Positions 52,401-60,059 of a DNA stretch of 64,000 bases are shown here, piece after piece. The translations under genes were made by a program, and so were the position numbers. Origin of the DNA: JADFGZ01 sp965222345 (GTDB lineage: Bacteria > Acidobacteriota > Terriglobia > 2-12-FULL-54-10); the NCBI GenBank assembly GCA_965222345.1, contig CBDCTS010000007.1:1550001-1614000 (forward strand). Reading direction: 5' to 3'. Each line of letters begins with the position of its first letter. Positions within the stretch are counted from its first letter, which is position 1. The notes under the pieces were generated by a model. The model made no database searches and was not told where the DNA came from. It saw only the letters and a list, made by a program, of their open reading frames with translations.

Positions 52401-53324
52401 GAAAAAGATTGCGAGCAGCATCGGTCGCAGTTGACGGTTTTGGAGCAGGAGCTGGAACAATCCCGCCGGGAGCTGGAGGAGGTCCGGAGCCAGAAGACGG
52501 AGGCGGAGGTGCAACTGGCCCGGATGGATTCGGAACTCGCTCACCTCAAGGAGTCCTGCCGCAACGAACTCAATCTGGAGATGGAGGAGCTGACCAAGGA
52601 GGAGTTGCCTCGGTTGAATGCGGAGGAGATGGCCGCTGCCGATGAGAGCTGTCGGCAACTGAAGAGCAAGATCGAATCGCTCGGGCCGGTCAACATGATG
52701 GCTCTGGAAGAATTGGAAGAGTGCCGGCAGCGGCACGATTTTCTGGAGCTTCAGAAGCAGGACCTGCTCGACTCGATCCGGGACACCACCCAGGCGATCG
52801 CGGAGATCGACACCGTCTCCCGCAAAAAGTTCCTGGAAGCCTTTGAGCAGATCAACTCGCATTTCCAGCGCACCTTTGAAACTCTCTTCAACGGCGGCCA
52901 GGGGTTTCTGCGTCTGACGGACCCGGAAAATATCGCCGATTGCGGCATTGAGATCGTGGCGCAGCCGCCCGGAAAGCGGCTCCAAAACGTCCTGCTGCTC
53001 TCCGGCGGAGAGAAGGCTCTGACGGCCCTGGCCCTGTTGATAGGGGTGTTTCACTACCGCCCCAGCCCGTTCTGTATTCTGGACGAGGTGGATGCCCCGC
53101 TCGACGACGCCAATATCGAGCGCTTCACCAAGCTGCTTGAAGAGATGAGCCGCGAAACGCAGTTCATTATCATCACCCACAGCCGCAAAACCATGCGCGT
53201 CGCCCCTGTTCTCTACGGCGTCACCATGGAGGAGGCAGGAGTGTCGAAGATCGTCTCCGTCCAGTTCAACGGCTCAGCCGCCGTGCCCGTTCCCGCGCAA
53301 AAAGCAGTCTCCGCAGCCCGCTAA
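49461..53324 (+). CDS. smc: Chromosome segregation ATPase SMC
   Basis: About 1287 residues from TTG 49461, with AGGTGAGGTG just before it; the open frame opens at GTG 49449. SMC folds the chromosome with ScpA/ScpB. Walker A is in AAIVGPNGCGKSNISDAISW. Two long coiled coils (about 170-500 and 690-1020) flank a hinge region near residues 540-680. The signature LLLSGGEKALTALALLIGVF and Walker B FCILDEVDAPLDDANIERF lie at the C-terminus. The hinge is long (an insertion rich in Gly/Ala/Ser near residue 620). scpA and scpB are not adjacent. Confidence 0.97.
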   Translation: MFRLQQIELLGFKSFADRTRISFDGAGIAAIVGPNGCGKSNISDAISWVLGERSAKQLRSDRMQDVIFNGTPGRKANGMAEVRLTIVDPQKAAAAPAGSNDQSSTNGHSKPSRPGEIMVSRRLFNSGESEYLMNGRICRLRDIQELFLGTGLGADSYAIIEQGRIGQILSSKPYERRALIEEAAGVTKFKAKRKLAWAKLESSRQNLARVQDILEEVTRQVNSLKRQAGRARRFREMQQEMRRQLRTLLATRFQESEQEAVRIALELSMRNASFQEQIEQTQSRETQQRELHQVVERDEAELRKGVEERSGLRLAAERARSQFAAQSQEITHLESRMEEAQAEQGQLRSRRENQESERDRHAASLTEIDTEAEALASRLRGFESLSQACQNDLKEKEKRVGQLRQEMLETVDQCATLRNQVVQLEQFLAGTERQILQEESELSAAQAECEAVSSRQGDLSADMNRQKAELESIAARRASLEENLRAAREKESRQRTELEQLRVELSGQRARHSSLQEILARRAYSTETVQRLFEKQTPQGAAASADGGGAIESCFQPAGVLADFVEVDADCEHVVEEFLREELDYIVVNDWDSVNEAMRLLRTEIPGRATFLLHSAESAPANGNGDGPAKGFQTLLGSPARALAGSFGAGPLSPKTATESRSLTLVGDSPRQGNGTAVQEDCSSLPGVLGPLEARLRFSNGLSGQVGALLPKLRSCYLVADVEAGRALSGEHRNSYFLTPEGDCFHGGLVTAGKANLGSPLALKRELRELTRSVAEREKIMARTSEELARATVEIDRLQIAVQSLSQEQGEMEKRRVMAERDWKETQEGLERAAERLSVCTLEVERLRREAERARRQLAQDTQEISLREQRRAEIETETGLLTRSMADLEVAREQANASAMETKSRLAAFQERHRAVAEALERVEHAMNELSSRAAEVTRQWEQWRERRDSAVQQNLRLQQEAAQAEQRAEQLTVRLAELEKDCEQHRSQLTVLEQELEQSRRELEEVRSQKTEAEVQLARMDSELAHLKESCRNELNLEMEELTKEELPRLNAEEMAAADESCRQLKSKIESLGPVNMMALEELEECRQRHDFLELQKQDLLDSIRDTTQAIAEIDTVSRKKFLEAFEQINSHFQRTFETLFNGGQGFLRLTDPENIADCGIEIVAQPPGKRLQNVLLLSGGEKALTALALLIGVFHYRPSPFCILDEVDAPLDDANIERFTKLLEEMSRETQFIIITHSRKTMRVAPVLYGVTMEEAGVSKIVSVQFNGSAAVPVPAQKAVSAAR

Positions 53325-53431
53325 GCCGGGACTGGTGCAAGCAAGGGTAGCCACGGTGAGTGCTTTCCTCGCCGTGGACTTTGGGACACTTCCAAATCTA
53401 CAGACCCACTCGAAAGCGCCAGGGGGCAAGT

Positions 53432-54568
53432 GTGAGCGCCGAGAGCTTTTTCGACGAATCAAGGGAGCAATCTGCGGTGAAGACTGCGATTGTCTCCAAA
53501 TACTTCTGGAGCTGGGCGAAGGTCATCATGCCTCAAGCTCAGAAGACCAGAGAGAAAAAGATCGCCTACCTGGATTTGTTTGCCGGCCCCGGCCGATACA
53601 AAGACGGTGCGAAATCGACCCCCTTACTCATCCTCGAAAAGGCGATCAAAGACAACACGATGAGCCAGATGCTCGTCACGATCTTTAACGATAGGGATGA
53701 CCACAACACCCAAGACCTTAAGTTCTCCATCAACCAACTCGCCGGAGTCAAGAAACTCAAGTACCCGCCCGATGTCTGGAATAGCGAAGTTGGTTCCGAG
53801 ATGGTGAAGCATTTCTCTTCAATTCAATTGGTGCCGACGCTGTTCTTTGTCGATCCGTGGGGTTACAAGGGGCTTTCGCTGCAACTTGTCAACTCGGTGC
53901 TCAAGGACTGGGGTTGCGATTGCATTTTCTTTTTCAACTACAACCGAATCAACATGGGACTCAACAACCCTATGGTACAGGAACACATGGCCGCGCTTTT
54001 CGGTGTCAGTCGGGCGCAAACTCTGCGCAAAAGGCTTGAGGACCTCTCGCCAGATGACCGCGAAAGTTGCATCCTCGAGGAGTTATGCAAAGCGCTGGGC
54101 GCGAAAGAGGGTCGGTTTGTCTTACCGTTTAGCTTCAAGAACGATAAGGGAACACGCACTAGTCACCATCTGATTTTCGTTAGTAAAAACCTTCTTGGCT
54201 ATAGCATCATGAAGGAAATTATGGCGGCTGAGAGCTCATTACACGAGCAGGGGGTTCCGAGCTTTCAGTACAGCCCCGCCGACACGCGTTTCCCGCTGTT
54301 GTTCGAGTTAAACCGGCCGTTGGACGACCTTGAGGATATGCTGCTCGCCGAGTTCGCCGGCCAGACGATCGCAATGAAAAAAATCTATGAACGGCACCAT
54401 GTAGGCCGCCGTTTCATTAGAAGGAACTACAAAGACGTGCTGAAGAAGATGCAGGCCAAAGGAGTGATCCACTGTGAACCATCGAAGCGCCCAAAGGGTA
54501 CGTTCGGGGACAAAATAAAGGTAACTTTTCCGCGTAGAGGAGGCGACAGTGGCACAATCAAGCATTGA
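53432..54568 (+). CDS. Three-Cys-motif partner protein (TcmP-like)
   Basis: 378 residues from GTG 53432 (SAESFFDESREQSAVKTAIV); the open frame opens 24 codons earlier. It matches the TcmP pattern: WSWAKVIMPQ, then KKIAYLDLFAGPGRYKDG near residue 46, a SAM-binding-like motif, and LFFVDPWGYKGLSLQLV. The C-terminus has a winged helix (VGRRFIRRNYKDVLKKMQ). By family definition its partner has a three-Cys motif, and that gene overlaps its 3' end by 20 bases. The two form a pair of unknown, possibly nucleic-acid-modifying function. It lies between smc and gatB, so it is an accessory insertion. Confidence 0.85.
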   Translation: MSAESFFDESREQSAVKTAIVSKYFWSWAKVIMPQAQKTREKKIAYLDLFAGPGRYKDGAKSTPLLILEKAIKDNTMSQMLVTIFNDRDDHNTQDLKFSINQLAGVKKLKYPPDVWNSEVGSEMVKHFSSIQLVPTLFFVDPWGYKGLSLQLVNSVLKDWGCDCIFFFNYNRINMGLNNPMVQEHMAALFGVSRAQTLRKRLEDLSPDDRESCILEELCKALGAKEGRFVLPFSFKNDKGTRTSHHLIFVSKNLLGYSIMKEIMAAESSLHEQGVPSFQYSPADTRFPLLFELNRPLDDLEDMLLAEFAGQTIAMKKIYERHHVGRRFIRRNYKDVLKKMQAKGVIHCEPSKRPKGTFGDKIKVTFPRRGGDSGTIKH

Positions 54569-55325
54569 GTGGACCCGGTCGACATGGAACCCCTTAACCG
54601 GCTGCACAAAGATCAGCCCCGGTTGCAAGCACTGTTATGCCGAGCGGATGGCACTCAGGCTGCGCGCAATGGGACAGCCGAACTACCGAAACGGCTTCAA
54701 GCTCACTTTGCATGAGCACGTCCTGGCGGCTCCGCTCAAGTGGAAAAAGCCACAGCTCATCTTTGTCAACTCCATGAGCGATCTCTTCCACAGAAACGTG
54801 CCCTTCGATTTCATACAGAGGATTTTTGCTGTCATGCACCGGGCGCAATGGCACCAGTTTCAAATTCTTACAAAGCGATCGGAGCGGCTGGCTGACTGTA
54901 GCTCCAGAATCGATTGGCCCCCGAATGTTTGGATGGGCGTGAGCGTAGAAACCCCAAATTACGCATTCCGAATCGAGCATCTACGCCAGACCGGCGCCCA
55001 AGTAAAGTTTCTTTCCTTGGAGCCTCTTCTGGAATCGCTTCCAAGCCTGAATTTGCAGGGCATGGATTGGGTGATAGTCGGAGGAGAATCAGGACCCGGA
55101 GCGCGCCCTATCGAGACATCCTGGGTGGTTGACATTCGAGACCAGTGCAGCCGCGCCCACGTTCCCTTTTTCTTCAAGCAATGGGGAGGACGGAATAAGA
55201 AGGCAACTGGCAGGAAGCTCGAGGGAGAAACTTATGATCAGATGCCCGTCATGCAGGTGAATGATCCCCAAGGGTCTGTTTCGTCACAAAGGTTCGAGCG
55301 CGTTGAGCACGCCATGAACAGATAA
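54549..55325 (+). CDS. Phage Gp37/Gp68-family protein with three-Cys motif (DUF5131-like)
   Basis: 258 residues. The N-terminus is WNPLTGCTKISPGCKHCYAE: Cys19, Cys26 and Cys29 form a CX6CX2C motif similar to radical-SAM clusters. HRAQWHQFQILTKRSERL, NVWMGVSVETPNYAFRIEHL, WVIVGGESGPGARPIE and VPFFFKQWGGRNKK are the conserved TIM-barrel blocks of the Gp37/Gp68 family. Members occur in phages and beside TcmP. Chemistry is unknown. It overlaps the TcmP gene by 20 bases, so expression is coupled. Confidence 0.88.
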   Translation: MAQSSIEWTRSTWNPLTGCTKISPGCKHCYAERMALRLRAMGQPNYRNGFKLTLHEHVLAAPLKWKKPQLIFVNSMSDLFHRNVPFDFIQRIFAVMHRAQWHQFQILTKRSERLADCSSRIDWPPNVWMGVSVETPNYAFRIEHLRQTGAQVKFLSLEPLLESLPSLNLQGMDWVIVGGESGPGARPIETSWVVDIRDQCSRAHVPFFFKQWGGRNKKATGRKLEGETYDQMPVMQVNDPQGSVSSQRFERVEHAMNR

Positions 55326-55581
55326 CGCAGGCCACACTCAAGTCTTCAATTGGCACTGTCCTTCTCACGTTTTCCATCCCGTTTCCATTTGGACAGATAT
55401 TCTTTCTCTGGCGTGTTCCTACCTCCCGCCTGGGAAGAAACCAACTGCCCGGCACCAAAACCCCTTGCAGTTCCCGCCGCACATCAGGATAATTTGAGGG
55501 TTGATCGGATGGCGAACCTGCCTGCTGCCAGCTCAAGACGGTTTGTTGCTGGAGAAAAGGCTCTGCTGTAGAAGGAGGGAA

Positions 55582-55875
55582 ATGGCCGGCAAGAAATCAC
55601 GCGGGACCGCAACAAACAAGGCTCCCGGCCCGGTTGGCCGGGGGGTGGATGAATTGAGCCTTTCGGAGCGTATGGAATACGCCGGGAAGTGGGTGGCCTT
55701 TCGGATTTACACTCCTCCGGGAATAGTAATCCGCAATGGGATCGAGTACGCGGATGTATGTCTGAAAACGATCGAGGCTGCCGGAGCCAGCTTCGAGGAG
55801 TGCCACGCTCAACTCCGCAGCCGGAATCTCAATCCGGCGGAATTCGAGTTTACCCTCTTGACCCTCCCTTATTAG
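55582..55875 (+). CDS. Small hypothetical protein
   Basis: 97 residues from ATG 55582, with a strong GAAGGAGGGA ribosome binding site; the open frame extends upstream. A basic N-terminus (MAGKKSRGTATNKAPGPVGR) precedes ELSLSERMEYAGKWVAFRIY and AYAD-like later parts, then LKTIEAAGASFEECHAQLRS. The LxxYxGKWVAF segment resembles DUF5678-type proteins. The function is unknown. gatB follows 85 bases later, so it may belong to the gatB operon. Confidence 0.65.
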   Translation: MAGKKSRGTATNKAPGPVGRGVDELSLSERMEYAGKWVAFRIYTPPGIVIRNGIEYADVCLKTIEAAGASFEECHAQLRSRNLNPAEFEFTLLTLPY

Positions 55876-55960
55876 GAGAGAAACCGGCAGGCTCGTTCCG
55901 GCGCAACGGGCCGGGGAGTCCCGGCTGCGGCAGCGAATGTCTTTATGGCATTGACGCCTT

Positions 55961-57478
55961 ATGGGCATGACTAAAAACGCGTTGGAGATCCCGGAGACTC
56001 TGAAGGGGAAGTACGAGCCGGTGATCGGTCTCGAGGTGCACGTCCAACTGCGGACGCGCTCCAAAATCTTCTGCGGCTGCTCCACCCGTTTCGGCGATCC
56101 CCCCAACACCAACTGCTGCCCGGTCTGTCTGGGCCTGCCCGGCGCGCTTCCGGTTCTGAACCGGGACGCGGTGTCGATGGCCGTCAAGGCGGCGCTGGCG
56201 CTGAAATGCCGGGTGAATCCGTCTTCCCGCTTCGCCCGCAAGAACTATTTCTATCCCGACCTGCCCAAGGGTTATCAAATCTCCCAGTTCGACCAGCCGC
56301 TGGCCGAGCACGGCTGGATTGAGATTCGTTCCGGAGAAGAGGAGGCGGAGGGAGGCCTTCAGGAGAAGGGAACCAAGCGGATCGGCATCACCCGGCTGCA
56401 TATGGAAGAGGACGCCGGCAAGAGCATCCACGACGGCTTTCCCGACTCCAAGGACAAAAGCTATGTGGACCTCAACCGCACCGGCACCCCGCTGGCCGAG
56501 ATCGTCAGCGAGCCTGAGCTGCGCAGCTCGTCCGAGGCCTACGATTACCTGACGCGGCTGAAGCAGATACTGGAGTACCTCGAAGTCTCCGACTGCAACA
56601 TGGAGGAAGGCAGCCTGCGCTGCGACGCCAACGTCAGCGTGCGCCCGCGCGGCCAGCGGGAGCTCGGCGTCAAGGCCGAGGTCAAGAACCTCAACTCCTT
56701 CCGCTACCTGCAAAAGGCGCTCGACTATGAGATCGCGCGGCAGTCGCAGTTGCTCCAGCGCGGAGAAAAGGTCGCCCAGGAGACCCGCCTCTGGAACCTC
56801 GAGCAGCAAAAGACCGTCAGCATGCGCAGCAAAGAGTACGCCCACGATTACCGCTATTTCCCGGAGCCCGACCTGCTTCCCCTGGTGGTCGGCGAGGCGT
56901 GGCGGGAAGAGATTCGGCAGACGCTCCCGGAGCTACCCCAGGACAAGAGGCTCCGTTTTACGAAAGATTACAGACTGAGCGGATATGACGCTGAGGTGCT
57001 CACGGGATCACGGGTCTTGGCCGATTACTACGAGAAAGTGACGGCGGCGGGCGCCGACCCCAAGCTGGCGGCCAACTGGGTGATGGGAGATTTGCTGGGG
57101 GCTCTGAAAGCGGCAGGAAACCAGATCGGCGAATCGCCCGTCTCGCCGGATGCCTTAGCAGGGCTGTTGGCGCTCATTCAGAACAAGACGCTCTCCGGCA
57201 AGATGGCCAAGAGCGTCTTTGAGAAGATGTTTAGCACCTCGGAAAGCGCAGAGGCGGTCGTCGGCAGGCTGGGACTCCGTCAGATTACCGATTCCGGCCA
57301 GATTCGAGACACCATCCGCCAAGTCATCGCCGCCAATCCCAAGCAGTTGGCGCAGTACAAGTCTGGCAAGACGGCGCTGATTGGCTTTTTCGTGGGCCAG
57401 GTCATGAAGTCCACCAGAGGCCAGGCCAATCCCCGGAAGGTCAATGAACTGTTGAAGGAAGAACTCGGCGGAGCTTAA
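55961..57478 (+). CDS. gatB: Aspartyl/glutamyl-tRNA amidotransferase subunit B
   Basis: 505 residues. GatB with GatA and GatC converts Glu-tRNA-Gln and Asp-tRNA-Asn. YEPVIGLEVHVQLRTRSKIF, the zinc Cys in IFCGCSTRFGDPPNTNCCPV, then NYFYPDLPKGYQISQFDQPL and RIGITRLHMEEDAGKSIHDG are all present. The YqeY-like C-terminal helical domain (PEVLTGSRVLADYYEKV) is complete. gatA and gatC are not adjacent. The selenoprotein gene follows 145 bases later. Confidence 0.96.
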   Translation: MGMTKNALEIPETLKGKYEPVIGLEVHVQLRTRSKIFCGCSTRFGDPPNTNCCPVCLGLPGALPVLNRDAVSMAVKAALALKCRVNPSSRFARKNYFYPDLPKGYQISQFDQPLAEHGWIEIRSGEEEAEGGLQEKGTKRIGITRLHMEEDAGKSIHDGFPDSKDKSYVDLNRTGTPLAEIVSEPELRSSSEAYDYLTRLKQILEYLEVSDCNMEEGSLRCDANVSVRPRGQRELGVKAEVKNLNSFRYLQKALDYEIARQSQLLQRGEKVAQETRLWNLEQQKTVSMRSKEYAHDYRYFPEPDLLPLVVGEAWREEIRQTLPELPQDKRLRFTKDYRLSGYDAEVLTGSRVLADYYEKVTAAGADPKLAANWVMGDLLGALKAAGNQIGESPVSPDALAGLLALIQNKTLSGKMAKSVFEKMFSTSESAEAVVGRLGLRQITDSGQIRDTIRQVIAANPKQLAQYKSGKTALIGFFVGQVMKSTRGQANPRKVNELLKEELGGA

Positions 57479-57622
57479 TGTATCCCGGCGTCCCTGCCGG
57501 CTGAGCTCTGGCCGGGAAGGGGGCCGCAACCGGTGGCCTCTTTGGAAAAGGTGGCTTTCCCAATTGACATTTAGTATTCAGTAGCAATAATCAAAAACGA
57601 AAATTCATGTTGCGAGGAAATT

Positions 57623-58081
57623 ATGCTTGAAGTAGGACAACCAGCACCGGGCTTTCAACTTGCGGACGACCAAAACCGTGCGGTGAACCTCAAGGACTTT
57701 CAGGGGCAGCCGCTGGTCTTCTTTTTCTACCCCAAGGCCGATACTCCTGGCTGAACTGCGGAAGCATCCGGGTTCCGTGATGCCATCGCTGATTTTCAGC
57801 AACGGGGAGTGGCCGTGGTCGGCGTAAGTTCGGACACTCCCTTGCTGCAAGATAAATTCAAGAAGAAATACTCCCTGCCCTTTCCGCTACTGTGCGATGT
57901 GGACCGGAAAGTAGCCAAAGCCTACGGCGTGCTCAAAGAGAAGAACATGTACGGCAGAAAGGTTCTCGGCATCGAGCGCACCACGTTCTTGATTGACGCC
58001 TCCGGGAAGGTCCAGAAGATATTTCCAAAGGTTCGCGTCGCGGACCACGTTCAGGAAGTGCTGGCGGCGCTCTCGCAGTGA
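57623..58081 (+). CDS. bcp: Selenocysteine-containing peroxiredoxin, Bcp/PrxQ type
   Basis: 152 residues if TGA at 57752-57754 (codon 44) is read as selenocysteine. The frame is otherwise open from ATG 57623 (after GAGGAAA) to 58081. The protein reads MLEVGQPAPGFQL, then LVFFFYPKADTPG, the UGA, then TAEASGFRDAIADFQ and VAVVGVSSDTPLLQDKFK. In Bcp the motif is YPKxxTPGCTxEA; UGA falls exactly at the peroxidatic Cys. Cys at +5, usual in two-Cys PrxQ, is Ser. A bSECIS-like hairpin follows the UGA. Sec at a peroxidase active site is well known in this family. It reduces peroxides with thioredoxin. A missing Sec machinery would refute it; that is outside the window. Confidence 0.87.
57764..57783 (+). 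promoter_or_regulatory. bSECIS-like hairpin after the Sec UGA
   Basis: GCATC (57764-57768) pairs with GATGC (57779-57783) and CGG (57769-57771) with CCG (57775-57777), with a one-base bulge and apical loop GTT. The loop starts 17 bases after the UGA, within the usual bSECIS distance, and has a G in first position as SelB requires. The element lies inside the coding region, as in bacteria. Confidence 0.65.
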
Positions 58082-58248
58082 CCGCAACGAGCAAACGGCG
58101 GGAGGAGTTTAAGGAACACGCAATCCGCTTTCCCCATTTGACGGACGCCAACAGCCTGACGCGGCTTGGCGTCTTGCGCGAAGACCGTGCCGGGGAGGAC
58201 CATGCAATGGAAGATGGGGCGATTCTGGGATTTCTGGAGGTAGAGTGA
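58078..58248 (+). CDS. Small overlapping protein (56 residues), unknown
   Basis: The frame starts at GTG 58078, overlapping the Bcp stop (GTGA), and its stop overlaps the ATG of the next gene (TGATG). The product: MTATSKRREEFKEHAIRFPH, then LTDANSLTRLGVLREDRAGE and LGFLEVE. Overlaps on both sides are typical of a real operon member. An internal GGGAGGAG lies too far inside to matter. No family is recognised. Confidence 0.5.
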   Translation: MTATSKRREEFKEHAIRFPHLTDANSLTRLGVLREDRAGEDHAMEDGAILGFLEVE

Positions 58249-58616
58249 TGAGAAAAAAGCATTCGTTCCGGCCGCCATTTGGGACCGTATTCCGGACAAT
58301 GATCCTCGGCGTGGCGCTTCTGCCGCTGGCGTTACAGGATGGCGGGGCACAGTTCAGAGGGTCCGGACGGCGGCCATTCCCCCGCTTCCCGGAGCCAATG
58401 AACCTCCCGGCCAAGCGGCACCTGAGCAGGCGAATGCTCAAGGCCAGCTATGAGCAGGTCGTGAAAGACGTTGAGCGGCTCTTTGAGTTGTCAACCCAAC
58501 TCAAAGACGAAGTGACCAAAGCGGATGAAGATGTCATGTCGGTTTCCGGCATCCAGAAAGCGGAGGAGATTGAAAAACTTGCCAAGAAGATCCGAAACCG
58601 CATGAAGAACTTGTAG
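58248..58616 (+). CDS. Exported basic coiled-coil-like protein, unknown
   Basis: 122 residues from ATG 58248. A signal-like segment (FRTMILGVALLPLALQDGGA) is followed by a basic Pro-rich stretch and a helical C-terminus (ASYEQVVKDVERLFELSTQL, then KDEVTKADEDVMSVSGIQKA). It overlaps the small gene before it. Similar short secreted helical proteins are common in Acidobacteriota. The function is unknown. Confidence 0.65.
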   Translation: MRKKHSFRPPFGTVFRTMILGVALLPLALQDGGAQFRGSGRRPFPRFPEPMNLPAKRHLSRRMLKASYEQVVKDVERLFELSTQLKDEVTKADEDVMSVSGIQKAEEIEKLAKKIRNRMKNL

Positions 58617-58814
58617 CCGGGGAAATCGCTTCCGGTCGGCTGGGTTCATTTTCAAAATCCCGGCATTGCGAACTTCCGGTTTTTGCAGGTTCCGTGAGTT
58701 ATAATGGGGCCGTCCATTGGGCGGTTCGAAAAGGTCTTCTGGATGGGGCAGGCAGGGTTTTCCTGATGCGGCCGGCCCTGCAGAAGGCCGTCTTTTCTTT
58801 GAGGGAGGCTAATC

Positions 58815-59357
58815 ATGAAACATGTAATCGGAAAGCTTATGTTGTTTTCGCTGGCAGCGGGTTTGGCAGTGGTCCCGATGCGCGCGGCGGAGGGTGAGTT
58901 CGTGGAGCAGCTAAAACAACAGTGGGAGTCTTCCCGCAGGCAAATGGTGCAAGTCGTGGAGGCCATACCGCAGGATAAGTATGATTACCGGGCGACGCCG
59001 GAGGTGCGCACCTTCCGTGAAATCATCCTTCACGTGGTCGGAGAAAATCTGAGCTGGATGGAGATCGTGGGCGGAGTGGAAAATCCCGGAGAGTACACTC
59101 GTTTCGATCATCTCACCGACCGCCAGGACGTGGTCAAGGCCACCGCGGACTACTTTGATTACGGGGCCAAAGTTCTGGATGGCTTGACGGACCAGACGGC
59201 GATGGAAACCGTCATGCGGCGCAACCGGCCCATGCCGCGCTGGGTTATTGTGATGCAGGCCATCGGCCACAGTAAAGAGCACTATGGGAATCTGGTAACC
59301 TACTTGCGATTGAACGGCATGGTGCCGCCCTCCAGCGCGCCGCGGCCGCCGCAGTAG
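58815..59357 (+). CDS. DinB-family protein with signal peptide, paralog 1
   Basis: 180 residues. The signal peptide ends near RAAEGEFVEQ. The DinB four-helix pattern follows: LKQQWESSRRQMVQVVEAIP, QDKYDYRATPEVRTFREII, LHVVGENLSWMEIVGG and IGHSKEHYGNLVTYLRLNG. His in LHVVGE and HSKEHYG are typical metal ligands. The DinB superfamily includes thiol transferases for bacillithiol, but secreted members are uncharacterised. It is preceded by a TATAAT box at 58700-58705 and GGGAGG. A closely similar gene follows at 59473. Confidence 0.88.
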   Translation: MKHVIGKLMLFSLAAGLAVVPMRAAEGEFVEQLKQQWESSRRQMVQVVEAIPQDKYDYRATPEVRTFREIILHVVGENLSWMEIVGGVENPGEYTRFDHLTDRQDVVKATADYFDYGAKVLDGLTDQTAMETVMRRNRPMPRWVIVMQAIGHSKEHYGNLVTYLRLNGMVPPSSAPRPPQ

Positions 59358-59472
59358 GACGGTTCCTAGACTTCCTCCGGGAGCCGATTGCGGCTGCCAA
59401 GGGTGCCGGCGTTTTTCGGTAACTCCTGAGCCCGCGCCCATTCAACCGATCGCTTTCATTGGCAGGAGAAAA

Positions 59473-60015
59473 ATGAATTGTCACAGAAGAAAGTCCGTTC
59501 TTTTCTTTGCCGCTGTTCTTCTGGCAGGAATCGAAACCGCAGCCGCCCAAAACACGATCCTCGAAGAGTTGCAGAGCCAGTGGGAGGCGACCGGGAATCA
59601 GATCTACACTATGGCTGAAGCAGTGCCGGAGGACAAGTACGACTTCAAGCCCACTCCCGAAGTGCGCAGTTTCCGGGAACAACTGATTCACCTGGCCAGC
59701 GAAAATTACATGTTTATGGGGTTTGCAGCGGGAACCGGCAGCCCGCTGGACCGCGACAGCTTGAACGGCCTCCGGAGCCGCGCCGAGATACTCAAGGCGC
59801 TTTCGGAAAGCTATGACTACGGCGCAACAGTTCTGGCCGGCCTGAGCGACCGGAAGCTGCTGGATCAGGTTCCCTTTATGGGCGGGCGCAAAGTTTCCCG
59901 TTTGGCCGCCATCATGGGAAACATTAAGGACAACCACGGGCACTATGGGAATTTGGTGGTTTACATGCGGCTGAACGGCATGGTGCCTCCTAGCACGGTG
60001 GCACGGCAACGCTAA
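59473..60015 (+). CDS. DinB-family protein with signal peptide, paralog 2
   Basis: 180 residues, like its neighbour. The signal peptide ends at TAAAQN. The pattern repeats: EELQSQWEATGNQIYTMAEA, VPEDKYDFKPTPEVRSFREQ, LIHLASENYMFMGFAAGTG and NHGHYGNLVVYMRLNGMV. His in IHLASE and HGHYG match the metal site. Tandem duplication with sequence divergence suggests different partners or substrates. The next gene, a dienelactone hydrolase, follows 44 bases later and may be cotranscribed. Confidence 0.88.
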   Translation: MNCHRRKSVLFFAAVLLAGIETAAAQNTILEELQSQWEATGNQIYTMAEAVPEDKYDFKPTPEVRSFREQLIHLASENYMFMGFAAGTGSPLDRDSLNGLRSRAEILKALSESYDYGATVLAGLSDRKLLDQVPFMGGRKVSRLAAIMGNIKDNHGHYGNLVVYMRLNGMVPPSTVARQR

Positions 60016-60059
60016 GCTTCCGGGTGGTCCGCAGCACCGGTCCGCCTGAAATTTCCGGC

